The notes under the pieces were generated by a model. That model was not told the DNA's origin and ran no database searches. It worked only from the letters and a program-made list of their open reading frames with translations. Below are positions 31,634-43,193 of a DNA stretch of 57,645 nt, in pieces; the stretch's first letter is position 1; every line of letters begins with the position of its first letter. The stretch comes from Pilaira anomala (lineage: Eukaryota > Mucoromycota > Mucoromycetes > Mucorales > Mucoraceae): contig JAIXMQ010000114.1 in the NCBI GenBank assembly GCA_025716855.1, positions 1 through 57,645 of the forward strand, in the 5' to 3' direction. Made by a program: the position numbers and the translations under genes.

Positions 31634-33322
31634 CTATTTGGTTCTGTGGTTTTGTTGGTTTTGTTGGTTTGATGCTACTCTTTGGTTCTGTGTTGCTTTA
31701 TGTTGTTGATCATGTCTAACAAGTGGTCTCTGATTTGCTGCCGGTTTTTGAGCTTGTGGTTTTTGAGCTTGTGGTTTTTGAGCTTGTGGTTTTTGAGCTT
31801 GTGGTTTTTGAGCTTGTGATTTTTGAGCTTGTGGTTTTTGAGCTTGTGGTTTTTGAGCTGGTGGTTTTTGAGCTGGTGGTTTTTGAACTGGTGCCTTTTT
31901 AGTTACCAGTGGTTTTTGAGTGGCTGCTGCTGCTGATGCTGATGCTGCTTGCTTTGGTATATTACTTTTATTATTCTTGACTGCTGAGTTTCCTGTCGTA
32001 TTTGATTTAGATGATGCCTCTTCGAATTGCTTCAAAAGAGTATCAAAATCACATTCATCTGTAGCTTTCGGTACGTCCACATGTCGATTGGCTGCCTTCT
32101 TAGCTAACTCTTTCTTCTTTTTATTCTTCCATGCGAGCCTCTTTTTGGCTCTCTTGGATAATTTTGGTGCTGCTGTCTTTGGTGGTGTTTGATCAATTGG
32201 CTTTGCTTGATGAGTTTTAGATGCTGGCGATAAAGCTGGAATTGGAACTGAAGATGATAAGAAAGGTGCTGTTGCTGATGAAAGTTGATGAGGAGCTTCA
32301 GATGCAGGTATATTCTTAGAAGATGTTGCTGAAGTAGAAGCTGTTGATGGCGGTGGTAAACCCGATTCTGAACAGCGAGAAGGAGAAATTGAATCTAATG
32401 AGACAGATGGTGATGCATTGGATTTATGAGCAGATGGTAACAAGAACGTTGGTGAGCTAGATGTACGAGCCATGGATGATGATGGTGCACTTCCTGCTGT
32501 TACTGTTTGTGGTGATGATACACTGGATATATGAGCTGGTGGCGATGCGCTGGATCCATGAGCTGGTACTGATGCACTGGATCTATGGGCTGGTGATGGT
32601 GATAAGAAGATGGGTGCGCTAGATCCACGGTCCATGGATGATGCTGCTACTGCGGTTTTTGGTGAAGGTGGTGAATTACTTACAAATCTCGTTACAGGAG
32701 GATTTTTGATGAGTGCAAGTAATTTATCGATTAAGAAAACCTCCTTTGGTGCTTTAGTACTCGTGGGTGAAGTGGTAGGTGCTGTACCTAAGGAATTTGG
32801 AGGAGTCATAGTGATCTTTCCTGGTATTTTATTGGTAGCTGCTGCACCTAAGGAGCTTGGAAGAGTTAAAGTGGTCTTTCCTGGTCTTTTATTAGTAGGT
32901 GTAGGCTTGGATATAATGTTGGTTTCAGTTGGTTTGAGCTTTTTGCAAGTCTTTTGTTCAGGTTCTGAAAGATCGAATTCTTTACGTTTGTTTGGACATG
33001 TTGGTGGCTGAACTTGACTATTTACAACAGGTTGTTGAGGAAGACAAGGATCCTTTAAATTATTTGCGGACGAAGCCTTTGCTTTTGTGATTGACGTTTT
33101 GAGTCGTTTATTTATGTGCATTGAAGCAGGTTGTTGTTTTTCAGAGCTTGGTGAATCATCCAAAATGGACACTGTTTCCGCAGCGCGTTTTAAGGATGGT
33201 TTAATTGGTTTTAGTTCTTCAACTCGATCTTCATTTTTTCGAGACTTTTCTTGTAAAATAGTCTCTTCGATAGTAGGTGGAGCAATGGCAAAAAGATTAT
33301 GAAGTGCTTCGCGATGAGACAT
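31634..33322 (-). CDS. Large disordered Pro/Ala/Ser/Lys-rich protein with QKPQA pentapeptide repeats
   Basis: A single open frame of 562 aa from ATG 33322 to TAG 31634. It has Lys/Pro-rich basic segments, an internal duplication (KRPGKTTLTLPSSLGAA against NKIPGKITMTPPNSLGTA), Ser/Ala/Pro repeats of the form PAH-x-SSAS (about 235-265), a strongly basic motif (KLSKRAKKRLAWKNKKKKEL, a probable nuclear or nucleolar signal) and, near the C-terminus, about ten tandem pentapeptides QKP[QP]A (DNA 31739-31895, 15-bp units). No folded domain is visible inside. The downstream block at 31018-31630 may be its detached C-terminal domain. The frame is too long and too biased in composition to be chance, but it may be a decaying gene. 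Function unknown. Confidence 0.6.
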   Translation of the reverse strand: MSHREALHNLFAIAPPTIEETILQEKSRKNEDRVEELKPIKPSLKRAAETVSILDDSPSSEKQQPASMHINKRLKTSITKAKASSANNLKDPCLPQQPVVNSQVQPPTCPNKRKEFDLSEPEQKTCKKLKPTETNIISKPTPTNKRPGKTTLTLPSSLGAAATNKIPGKITMTPPNSLGTAPTTSPTSTKAPKEVFLIDKLLALIKNPPVTRFVSNSPPSPKTAVAASSMDRGSSAPIFLSPSPAHRSSASVPAHGSSASPPAHISSVSSPQTVTAGSAPSSSMARTSSSPTFLLPSAHKSNASPSVSLDSISPSRCSESGLPPPSTASTSATSSKNIPASEAPHQLSSATAPFLSSSVPIPALSPASKTHQAKPIDQTPPKTAAPKLSKRAKKRLAWKNKKKKELAKKAANRHVDVPKATDECDFDTLLKQFEEASSKSNTTGNSAVKNNKSNIPKQAASASAAAATQKPLVTKKAPVQKPPAQKPPAQKPQAQKPQAQKSQAQKPQAQKPQAQKPQAQKPQAQKPAANQRPLVRHDQQHKATQNQRVASNQQNQQNHRTK

Positions 33323-33920
33323 GGTATAAGGTAGGGTAAAAAAAGCTAATGATCTTCAAAAAAAGAAAAAAAAAAGTGGGATATTTGAAAAACGGTTGGT
33401 TTCATATCCCGACCAAAAGCATCAAAAAGTTAAATCATGCATTAATGGAATAAAAACGCTTTTTAAAAAATTAAGAGTACCTCAGCAATATGAAAAGACA
33501 AATCAATACTTGTTTAACTATGAATATAATTTAAGAAAAATACAATAATGAAAATCTGACAGAACAAAGCAAAATAAATACTACAGTTTAGAGAAGACCA
33601 TATGGTTTTAAATTTTCTGACGAAGAAAATAAAATGAGTCCAAGACTGATTCTTGTATATGTTTATTCTTGGATCACAGACTACTATCATGTGCTCTTGC
33701 GTAGACTTCATGACTCCTGAGAAAAAAACGTACTTGGAATGTAGTAAAGCGTTTTTTTTTTTTTTTTTTTTTTTTTAGAAATGTTTTATATCAATGTTTG
33801 AATTTGTCATATATTCTCCTGTAGATAAAATATACATAGTGATAGAATATACATTATATTGAGATTTTCTTATATAAAAGAAAGTAGAAAGTTTTCTTCA
33901 ACTTTTACAAATAGATACAT
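33323..33920. other. Divergent promoter region between the disordered-protein and secreted Pro-rich genes
   Basis: About 600 bp, AT-rich, with a 26-nt poly-T at 33751-33776 and a TATATAAAAG motif at 33871-33880, about 41 bp upstream of the plus-strand ATG at 33921. That is a good core-promoter position with a short 5' leader. No gene lies in the stretch. Confidence 0.6.
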
Positions 33921-34355
33921 ATGAAATCATTATTTTTGCTCCTTGTCTCTACCTTTGCACTTCTTCAAGTTTGGGCCGCTCCAGTTATCGAAACTGCTGC
34001 TACTGCCGAAACAAATGAGGTTACTACTACTGCCGCTGAGAACCAAGATTCTAATAAATGGTACACGCAAATTAGTCCATTATCGTGAGTATAATTTTTT
34101 CCCTTACAAAAATACAATCTAAATAAACTTTTTGACATTTTGTTTTCTAGTATCTTTGAACCTGACCAGCTCCTTTCTCTATTTCCCTTCCTTTTCCCTG
34201 TTACATCTGATCCCACAGCTCCACCTACTCCTCCAACGCCACCAACACCACCTACTCCTCCCAATGTACCCGCTGCTAATCAAATTCTCCCTCTACCACC
34301 TTTGCCACCTCTGCCACCTCTGCCACCTCTCTTTATTCGTCGTGAGGTATCCTGA
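33921..34355 (+). CDS. Small secreted proline-rich protein
   Basis: Two exons (33921-34084, 34151-34355; GTGAGT donor, TTCTAG acceptor) give 122 aa. The N-terminus MKSLFLLLVSTFALLQVWA followed by AP is a textbook signal peptide with a probable cut after WA. The mature part has a Thr/Ala/Glu-rich segment, then FEPDQLLSLFPFLFP, four (TPP) units and four (LPP) units (PPTPPTPPTPP and LPPLPPLPPLPP), and ends in FIRREVS. A dibasic RR near the end could be a processing site. There are no cysteines. Such proteins may be cell-wall associated or effector-like, but that is inference. The TATA box and the clean intron support a real gene. It is convergent with SEC6, whose stop lies 243 bp away. Confidence 0.75.
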
Positions 34356-34597
34356 TTCTAGCCCCATGTTATACTTGTGATTTTGTTTCCTCAATTATAG
34401 CAAACACTTTTTTTCAGTATTTTTATACATTATTAATTATTGCTCTGTTTAAATAATAAAACGCAACCTGCTTTTTTTTTAAAAAAAAAAAAAAAACTAG
34501 TCTCCTTCAACTCATATATTGTAAACAAGAAGCGACGATGGTTTAACTTTTTTTTTTTTTATACAAGTCAAAAAATAAAAGTAGTTTATTACGGTTT

Positions 34598-36892
34598 TTA
34601 CCATTTAATTCTACTAAAAATGGTAGGAGGGGTATTCGCATCAGGTTCGTATTCTCGTGCTTTTGCCTTGATTCCTTCCATAATATCCTTGAGAGCGGAT
34701 TTATCCAAATCATCACGTTTGCTAAGAATATTTTCAACAAAAGCAAGAGGTACATCTGGGTAAGCTTGACGTAAAGTGTAATAATCCACAAATATCATAC
34801 GTCTGTTACTTTCTAATAAGGTATGTACTTTTTCGATCACATCAAATCTTTCTTCCATTTCTTGAACTGAAGTATATTTTGCAAAGAAATTGAATGATAA
34901 TCGAACATCATTTTCGATTTTCTCTAAACAGGTATCCATATGAAATTTAGCATTTTTGTGTCGCATGGCTTCTAAATATAACATCAAGAATCGATCCAAC
35001 ATATCATGAATCAACTTGTCGAAAATGAATTTATTCAAATGAGCAAAATCATTACAATAATCCTTCAAAGTTTCAATCACAGAAGGAATTAAAGGTTGCT
35101 CATACCAACGTGCAGTGAATAGATCAGCAAAAACAGGTTTGATATCACCAAATGTAACTTCAAGTAAAGCTTCTCTTGCACTTGCAGCAATTTGTAAATA
35201 ACCATCAATCGCTGTAGATAATTTATCTTCTACTTGAGATTTATAGTTTGCATCAACAATAGGAGGTACGCGAATCAATATATCATTTGCGAAATCGGAA
35301 CATTTTATTTGATCATTTGCCAAGGCCATCACATATTCAACAAAGCCTTCTGGTACATCTTCAGGCTGTTCCAATTGTTTCTGTAATTCAGATAATAATA
35401 ACTTTTTCCAAAATACTTGAGAATCTTTCATCACCTTATGACATTCATTGACTACCAAATATAACAATTTGCCTTGATTTGCTTCAGCAGCTACATCAAT
35501 TTGTTGATTGATGATTTGGAATAAATCAACTGCACCAGCTAATCCAAATTGACCATCTGGAGACATATCTGGTGGATTCTCTCTTTGAACAAAGCACCTT
35601 GATTCGGATTGCATCAAATTTGAAGTCCATTCAACTAACTTTCTACGTACCAGCTTAAGGTACTCATCTACCAACGTTTGCTCTTGTCCATCCAATAATT
35701 GTGGCTCTAATAATTCTTCGGTGACACCTAATCTCGTACTCATGGTAGTATAATAATCTCTCACAAATCTCAATAACCTTAATATAGTTCCTGCATCTAA
35801 GTCTTCTTGTACCATTTGATTTAACAAATCGTATGTATGTCGATGATACTCTAATACGAAATAAGGAAAAATCTTGTACTTTTTAGGAAATTTAGGTACA
35901 ATCTGATCATAGACCAACTCCAATTCATTAAAAATAAAGTCAGTTGCATCTAAAGCACCTTGCCAATCTTCTCTCTCTTTATAAGGTACAAATTCTTCTT
36001 CAAAATGTTCCAATAACGATTGATGTAATTGTTCATAAAATTCAACTCGGTATGACTTGATTGTACGTGGATTACCTTCAGCTAATCTCCATTTTTTGTG
36101 TCCTTGTAAATCCTGATGATTAGATTGTGCTTGTCTTGCAGCCAATGCCTTTTCATCGGCTGTCTCTTCGCATTCAATAATCTTGACCAGTTTCACTATC
36201 GTTGATCCACAATTACTCTCGGCTAACGGAATCAAGTTTCGTGCTAATAACCATAGATGTTGTGTAAAATCGTCAGATAAAACATCTACCCGACGAAAAT
36301 ATGTCTTAAGTGTAATAATTACATCATGAGGTGAATCTCGAGCTTGGTGCATGGTTTGATCACGAAATTCTTCCAACTTGTAAAGATGGTAATGTACATG
36401 TAATAAAGCTTCATGAGGTTGAAAGATATCATACTGCATGGGTACAAATGCTTCTTCCAGGGCGTCCAACTGTTGGTATAATTCTTGAAAAGCTTGTACT
36501 TTTGCCTGTGTCGCAACAAAATTTTGGTGTACTTGAGATATCTATTTTAGATGATGAGTCCATGACAAAAAAAAAAGTGGGTTTCATTCAAGTTTTACCA
36601 TGTTAATACGAGGAAAGTCAGTAATCATAGATTGGGCATCGTAACATAATTTATCGATATTTCTCATATTTTCTTTCACTCGGTTGATATTACGACTAGA
36701 GATAGTTAAAGTTTCTAAACCTTCTTGAACGTGGTCAAGTTGAGACTGAACACCCGAATTAAGTTGTGCATCAATAGATGCTTTTTCTTTTGCAAGTTTT
36801 CTAGTTAAAGGTCCTACTTTTGAATTCAAGTCATCTGGATGTTTTAATAACTCTGAGAGTTTAGTAATGGCCAATTCTCTGGCATCCTCCAT
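34598..36892 (-). CDS. SEC6: Exocyst complex subunit Sec6
   Basis: Two exons (36892-36599 and 36541-34598, joined in phase 0 after ATG in RINM|ISQVHQN) give 745 aa, equal to animal EXOC3 and slightly shorter than yeast Sec6. The N-terminus (MEDARELAITKLSELLKHPD) is coiled-coil-like. The body is helical throughout, with family stretches such as DATDFIFNELELVYDQIVP, PKKYKIFPYFVLEYHR and LGVTEELLEPQLLDGQ, and the C-terminal YPDVPLAFVENILSKRDDL. Sec6 tethers secretory vesicles to the plasma membrane and binds the SNARE Sec9/Sec1 machinery at growth tips. The frame is intact. The gene is divergent from CCR4, with 632 bp between starts. Confidence 0.95.
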
Positions 36893-37524
36893 AATTATTA
36901 GATTTTATTGAAAAAGAGGGGTAAAAAGACAAAAAAAAAAAAGTGCAATTGTGCTGAATTTTAAATTTCTTGATTTTTCTGTTGCTCTTTTGCATTGTAT
37001 CAAAAAAAAAAAAAAAATGACTCTTGTTTACAAAGTTAAAAAGACACACAAAACTTTATATTTTGTACCCCTAAACTATGAACTTTATAAAATATGTAAT
37101 CTTTTATTTATAAAATTATTAAGATAAAAGAAGATGACGTTGCAAATCATTATCCAGCAATATGATAAAGGTTAGAACGGCGCTTGCGCATCATTTACAT
37201 TGTTATAAAATATTGTACATATTTAATATCTAAATCGATTCCAGATTAAAGACCAAGCAACTTTCTTAAATGACTCTGAATAGATAGAATCACTATATAG
37301 TATGAGAATTCTGCTTTTCAAATTAAACTTAAACATAGAAAGAGAAAACATAATTCAAAACTGAACTTATAACTAAATATAACACTCTTTTCTCTTTTTT
37401 TTTAAGACCCAAAAAAAAAAAAAAAAAAAAAAAAGGACGGCTAAAATTTTGCGGTATTTATTGGGGGAAAAGCAGAGTACGTGTTCCGACCTGTTTTTTG
37501 GATTATGCTTTTTGTATCTTTAAA
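36893..37524. promoter_or_regulatory. Shared bidirectional promoter region of SEC6 and CCR4
   Basis: 632 bp separate the two divergent ATGs. It contains A/T tracts (for example 36931-36941 and a 25-nt poly-A at 37410-37434, about 90 bp before the CCR4 ATG), which in fungi often mark nucleosome-free promoters. I see no unambiguous TATA box in either direction. Confidence 0.5.
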
Positions 37525-39443
37525 ATGTATAACACATCACCTGCTACATCACCATCTGTTGGTAATTATGCTATGCCAATGTATCGTTTTCAACAGCAAC
37601 AAGCGGATGCAGCCCACCTCAGTCGTCAACTAACCTGTGCACAAATATCTCGTCAATCTTCTTCTCCGCACCATCATGCCAGAGCAGCAGCTGCCATGGC
37701 TCGTAACACGCCCATGTCCTCTACTGTGACCATCACCGACCCAAACGACCCTAATAAACTCTTCTCCAAAGGTAAAGCCGGTGGAGAAGAAGAAGAAGAA
37801 CAACAACAACAGATTTGGACTTCTTTAGATATGGGAGGTATGGGCTTAAAAAATATCTCGCCCACACTATGCAATTATATGTTCTTAACAGCACTTTACA
37901 TTAATCACAACAATCTCACTTATTTGTTGCCCAATTTATCTCAACTAAAGAACCTTAAAATACTGGATGCCTCAGGAAATAAGTTAACCATGTTACCACC
38001 TGAGTTAGGTTTACTTTGTAACTTGCGTGAATTGCTCTTGTTTGATAATAACTTGGTTTCTTTACCTTCTGAGTTTGGTAATTTGTATCAATTGGAAACT
38101 TTGGGATTAGAGGGTAATCCCATTCAACCTGAATTAAAGAATATTTTAATGAAAGAAGGAACTCAAGCATTAATTATATCTCTTCGAGAGAATGCACCAG
38201 GTACCAATATATGTATATTAATATATGAAAAATAATTATTTTATTAACCGCCCAAAAAAAAAATTAGTCGGTATGCCTCCACCTCATAGAGAATGGTTAT
38301 TAGTTGAAGGAGATACAATGGAAGATCCAGGTATAAAAAATTTTATAGATAAAAGAAAGTAAAAAAAAAAAAAAAAACGAACCATTAAAGCAAAACTTGT
38401 GCAAAATAGATAAATTCACAGTGTTGTGTTACAATATTCTTTGTCAGAAATATGCAACAAGTCAAGCCTATGGTTACACGCCATCCTGGGCATTGAATTG
38501 GGATTACCGTAGAGAATTATTGGTTTCCGAAATATTAGGTTATAATGCAGATGTAATTTGTTTACAAGAAATGGAATTAGGACAGTATCAAGATTTCTTC
38601 AAAGATCATTTTAAGAAAATGGGTGATTATGAAGGTATTTTCTTTCCTAAAACAAGAGCGAAAACTATGTCTGAAAAAGAAAGAAGAGTGGTGGATGGAT
38701 GTGCTACCTTTTATAAAACAACAAGGTAAAAAAAAAAAAATCTTTTTGATTCATTACTGCTTTACAAAAGTGAGCTCATAAATATGTAAATATTGCTTAG
38801 ATTTCGTCTTGTGGATCAGGATTTAATTGAATATAATCAAAAAGCACTTCAAAGATCGGATTTTAAACAAACTGTGGATATTTATAACCGGGTGATGAAT
38901 AAGGATAATATTGCTGTATTTACCATGCTAGAAGACAAGAACACAAATAAGCGTATTCTAGTAGCAAACTCACATATTCATTGGGATCCATCACATGCAG
39001 ATGTCAAGTTAGTTCAAGTCGGTGTCTTGATGGATGAAATCAACAAATTCTCTAGTAAACATACATCTTCTGCTACAGATAAAATGCCAACCATTATCTG
39101 TGGTGATTTCAATTCTGCACCTGACTCGGGTGTTTATGAATTCTTTTCAAAGGGTACAATTCAACAAGACCATGATGACTTTGGTAATCATTCATATGGT
39201 ACTTATACTACGGAGGGATTATCTCATCCACTTTCGCTCAAGAGTGCGTATAGTAATGTAGGCGAGTTACCATTTACAAATTATACACCGGGTTTCAAAG
39301 GAGTTTTAGATTATATTTGGTATACAACAAACACACTAGATATTATTTCTCTTTTGGGCTCAATAGATAACGAATATCTCAGTAAAGTAGTCGGATTTCC
39401 TAACGCACATTTCCCGTCCGAGTAAGTTGAATTTTTATGTCTT

Positions 39444-39515
<72 letters not shown>

Positions 39516-39640
39516 AATCGATATTATTATATAGTCATATTCCAATCATGGCAGAGCTTAAATTTAAAAATATAAATCGTAAAGAACCTGTTAAAGCAGA
39601 ATTCGGAAGCACAAGAAACAATAATAATAGATTGAAATAA
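37525..39640 (+). CDS. CCR4: CCR4-type poly(A) deadenylase (LRR plus exonuclease-endonuclease-phosphatase domain)
   Basis: Five exons (37525-38200, 38268-38330, 38410-38725, 38801-39421, 39535-39640) give 593 aa. The start is the first in-frame ATG (MYNTSPATSPSVGNYAMPMY). The acceptor at CAAAATAG (38409) is the one that restores frame and gives EDPDKFTVLCYN. The N-terminus is low complexity, then four to five leucine-rich repeats follow (about 105-205), then the nuclease domain from 247. Catalytic residues visible: N255 (CYN), E300 (CLQEMELGQY), D454 and N456 (CGDFNSAPDSG), and D559-H560 (PSDHIPI). Ccr4 is the Mg-dependent catalytic subunit of the Ccr4-Not complex that shortens mRNA poly(A) tails in the cytoplasm. 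The LRRs bind Caf1. Intron 4 carries a 64-nt poly-T. All splice sites are GT-AG. Confidence 0.95.
39449..39512. repeat. 64-nt poly-T tract inside CCR4 intron 4
   Basis: Uninterrupted T run within the fourth intron of CCR4, upstream of the acceptor at 39533-39534. It may serve as an overlong polypyrimidine tract. Confidence 0.95.
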
Positions 39641-39746
39641 AATAAAACAAATAAAAAAAAAGTTAAATACATCAAACGTCTTTTTTATACAAGTGTAACC
39701 AATATATATATTTTTTTTTCAAAATACACCAAGATACATCAAAATA

Positions 39747-39778
<32 letters not shown>

Positions 39779-39908
39779 ATTAAGAAGCAAATGTATAAGA
39801 TATTTTAAAAATAGTATAGTTTATTTTAAAAAGTATATTGAAATATTTTTTGGTATTATTGTACAAATGAATTATTTAAAGGTGTGTGTGTGAGAGAGAG
39901 ATAGGAAT

Positions 39909-42900
39909 TTAGAAGTTTTCACGCATGAATTCGAAGAAAGCAAAGTTATCGGGATGAGGACCATACTTGTAAACGAATTGAGAAGCGAGGTAAGCACCAA
40001 AAATGGACTTGACGTAACTTTCAGGGATACGTTCAAGTAAAGCATCAAGACCGAGAGTTTCCAAGAGTAACTTGGGGAAAGCACGGTTCAAGACAGTAGT
40101 ACGGAGTTCAGCGTTATCCCAAAGACCAGAGCTTTGTAATTGAGCTTGAAGTTGAACAATAGCAACAGAGAGTTCGTCAGAGAGAATAGAGATGGGAGTA
40201 CCAGTCTTCTTGTGTTCACGCCATAAGGCTTCAAATTCAAGACGAGCATTGTTTTCAATAAAGTCTTGAACTTGAACAACATAGTTTTCATAGAATTCAG
40301 GTACAACACCTTCCTTTACAGACATATGTTCAGCAAATTCATCATCCTTGAAAGACAAAGCAGCCAAAACTTCAAGAGAAGAAGAGGTGACACCACCCTT
40401 ATTAGCAGAAGCATCCTTAAAGATAACAACACCAGCCTTTTCAAGACGAAGACGAGCTTCTTGAGTGAAGAAAAGGTTAGCACCTTCAACAATGTACTTG
40501 AAGAGAGGAACACCATTTTCATCAATAAGCTTATGAACATTATCTAAACCAACAGATTCAGGACGACCACCACAAGGAACGAATAAGTTACCACGAGCGA
40601 GTTGGTTAGTATGGAAAGTGTTACGGAATTGAAGACCTTGTTCAACAACAGTACCATCGGGTAAAGTGACATTATCTTCATCAACAAGTACACGGAAACC
40701 TTGTTCAGATAACTTGGAAACATCAAAGTTACTAATCATCTTACGAGATTCAGCTAAACGAGTTAATTCTTCACGGTCAATACCCTCAGCATCATAAAGG
40801 ACACCAGAACCATCGACAATGGCAATTGTCTTATCACTTGAGATCTTAATTTCGTTAGAACCCAAATCACCATCGGGACCACCAGTTTGAAGCTTAGTAC
40901 AATCACTTTCGTTAAGACCAAAAGTACGGTAGATACCAAGAACATATTGATGAACAGAACGAGTGGTCATACCATATAAATCATGAGGAATACCACCAAG
41001 GCTTTGAGACTTACCAGTAGTGAAAGCCTTCCAGAAACCAGCACCACGTCTACGAGCGTGTTGAGAAGCCCAATCCATGTACTCGGCAGTACCCTCATCA
41101 GGACCAAAGAAGAGAATCTCAGGCTTATCAAGTAAATCAACTAACTTCTCCTTGACACCAATGGTCTCACCATCAATCAATAAATCAAGTACAGCATCAA
41201 CATACTTCTCAAATGCAACAAGAGGCTTATCTTGTTGATCAACATCTAAGAGAATAGTACCCTTAGAACCACCTTCGGGAATATCCTTGTTCTTACGATG
41301 TTGAGTGTTGGCCAAGTTATAGTTTTCATCAAACAAGGTACGCAAGTTGATAGAGTATGCTTCTCTGTTACGAGAACGAATCATACGGATACCACCACGA
41401 GCGACATCACTGAAACGAAGATGGAAACCACGGAATTCAGAACCAACAAGGAAGAACATACCGTAAAGAGGAGCAGGGTATTCAGTCTTGGGTAAGAAAC
41501 TAGGATCCATACGGAAAGAGAGTGCAACCTTGGTAGTTTGATAAAAGTTAGTCTTGAGGACGTGCTTGTTGAAAGTTAAGAATGCTTCAAAGACTAATTG
41601 TTCATGAGCATTTAAAGTAGTAGCCTTGATCTTCTTGGAGATATCAGCAACAGATAAAATCTCCATGTTGGTCAAACGTTGATAAGAGATGGTAGGTTGA
41701 AGAGAGGCTTCACGTTGGTTAACGTAATGAGTAGTGGCAAAGTTAGCATAAAGAACCTTGAGTAAATCGGGGTATCTCTTCATGATATCAAGAATATAAT
41801 CACGAGTGAAGGTATCTTGACGAAGACGTTTCTTCAAGTTGGAAAGAACTTCTTCATGTACAGGGTTGGCACGATCCAAAATTGAGGTCAAACTCAAGTA
41901 TTCCTTACCTAAACGATTAAGGAAATGTTGTGCAAAAATCCAACCAACATAACTATAAACCATTTCTTGAACAGAGAGCTTACTAGCCTTGAATTCTTGT
42001 TGAAGAGGAGTCTTGGGAAGACAGTACAAGAGAGATGCTTCCTTCATGACTTGGTAAATAGAATGCTCAATAGGTGCAGACTTTGATTGAGGAACGGGGT
42101 GTAAATACAAACCAATAATGGTAACACCATTAGAGAATTGTTCTAATATATTATAAAAAAAAAATTAAATTTTTTTTTCCCAGGATTTAAAACAAGCATT
42201 AAAAATTTACTTACCAACATATTTACGGGTAGAATACAAGTCATAGTAGTGGTACAAATCAGAAACAGCAGAAAAGAAACCCTTAGTGCTTCTTTGACGG
42301 TAACCAATAATAAGACGACGTTCACGAGAACCCTTTACTTCATACATCTCAATGACGGGACCAGTACGTTGAAGAACGGTTTGCATCACTTCATTATAAA
42401 TGTTCAAGGTATATTCAGTAGCCTTCTTTAAGAAACTCTTGTCAGCAACTTGCTTAATATCAGTTTCTTCAGCAGAAGGAGAGTCATTTTCAAACTCACA
42501 CTTGGTAACAAAGTAAGAACGAATTTGAGAAGTTAAACCTTCACCATCAGTGCTAGAACGGTAAGATTCAACACGATAAGCATCAGTAGGAGTAGAGTTA
42601 TCCAAGAACTTTTCGTCAATGATTCTTTCATGTTGAGGACCGTTGATTTGAGATACACCGGGTTCAGAAGAATGAATAAAGACGGCAGAGTCTTCAGTTT
42701 CCTTTTGCAAGTTAATATCCAAGACGTTTTCGTTCTTGGTATAAGCCATGATCTTGGCACCATAGAGAGACATGATATGGTTAGAGATGGTCTCAACACT
42801 TTCAAGGGCAAAGTAGAAATCATCGATATTGAGGTTGCTACGGTAATAAAAAAAAACAATGAATATCAATTTTTTTTTTTTTAGAGTCCAAAATCACAGA

Positions 42901-43083
42901 AATCACTAAAAAAAAAAAAACTTACTTGTAGAACCAGGTAACTTCGTTCTTTACTAATTCTTTAGGGAGGAAACCGAGGTTCTCGAGGTTTTCACAGACC
43001 TTAACCATTTGTTCTTCCTTTTCAGCAAAGACATTAGCAGCATAACCACTTTCGTTGTTAAGGATACGAGGAGATTCAGCCAT
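39909..43083 (-). CDS. GDH2: NAD-specific glutamate dehydrogenase (large, Gdh2 type)
   Basis: Three exons (43083-42926, 42837-42215, 42142-39909) give 1004 aa, a little shorter than yeast Gdh2. Family motifs: FHLRFSDVARGGIRMIRSRN (about 500-520), EGGSKGTILLDV with the conserved Lys (about 550-561), FFGPDEGTAEYMDWA (about 605-619), LGGIPHDLYGMTTRSVH (about 642-658) and the nucleotide-binding LQTGGPDGDLGSNEI (about 679-692). It oxidises glutamate to 2-oxoglutarate and ammonium with NAD, serving nitrogen release and anaplerosis. The N-terminal region is the regulatory part of the family. Codon use is noticeably biased (ACC/GTC/AAG-rich), in line with high expression. The promoter has TATA, TGAGTCA and CCAAT motifs. 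It is convergent with CCR4 (268 bp between stops). Confidence 0.96.
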
Positions 43084-43193
43084 TTTTATATATATATAAA
43101 AATAAAATTAAAAAAAAAAAAAAGAAAAGAAAAAGAGTTTTTTAAAGTTATATAATAAAAAAAAAAAGGGGGAAAACTATTGAACTTTGCTCA

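Noticed and set aside
33514..33711. 65-codon minus-strand frame between two genes
   Set aside because: No family likeness, AT-driven Ile/Phe-rich composition and position within a promoter region.
34132..34380. Leu/His-rich alternative frame over the secreted Pro-rich gene
   Set aside because: Offset reading of the TPP/LPP codons; the other frame has signal peptide, splice sites and stop.
38331..38409. Apparent frameshift in CCR4 between exons 2 and 3 when the AAAG at 38390 is used as acceptor
   Set aside because: The next acceptor, CAAAATAG at 38409, restores frame and gives the conserved DKFTVLCYN start, so the gene is intact.
40088..42884. Several open frames of 60-108 codons overlapping GDH2 on both strands
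   Set aside because: Shadows caused by the strong codon bias of GDH2. Their composition is Leu/Ser/Val-rich and they have no start or domain.
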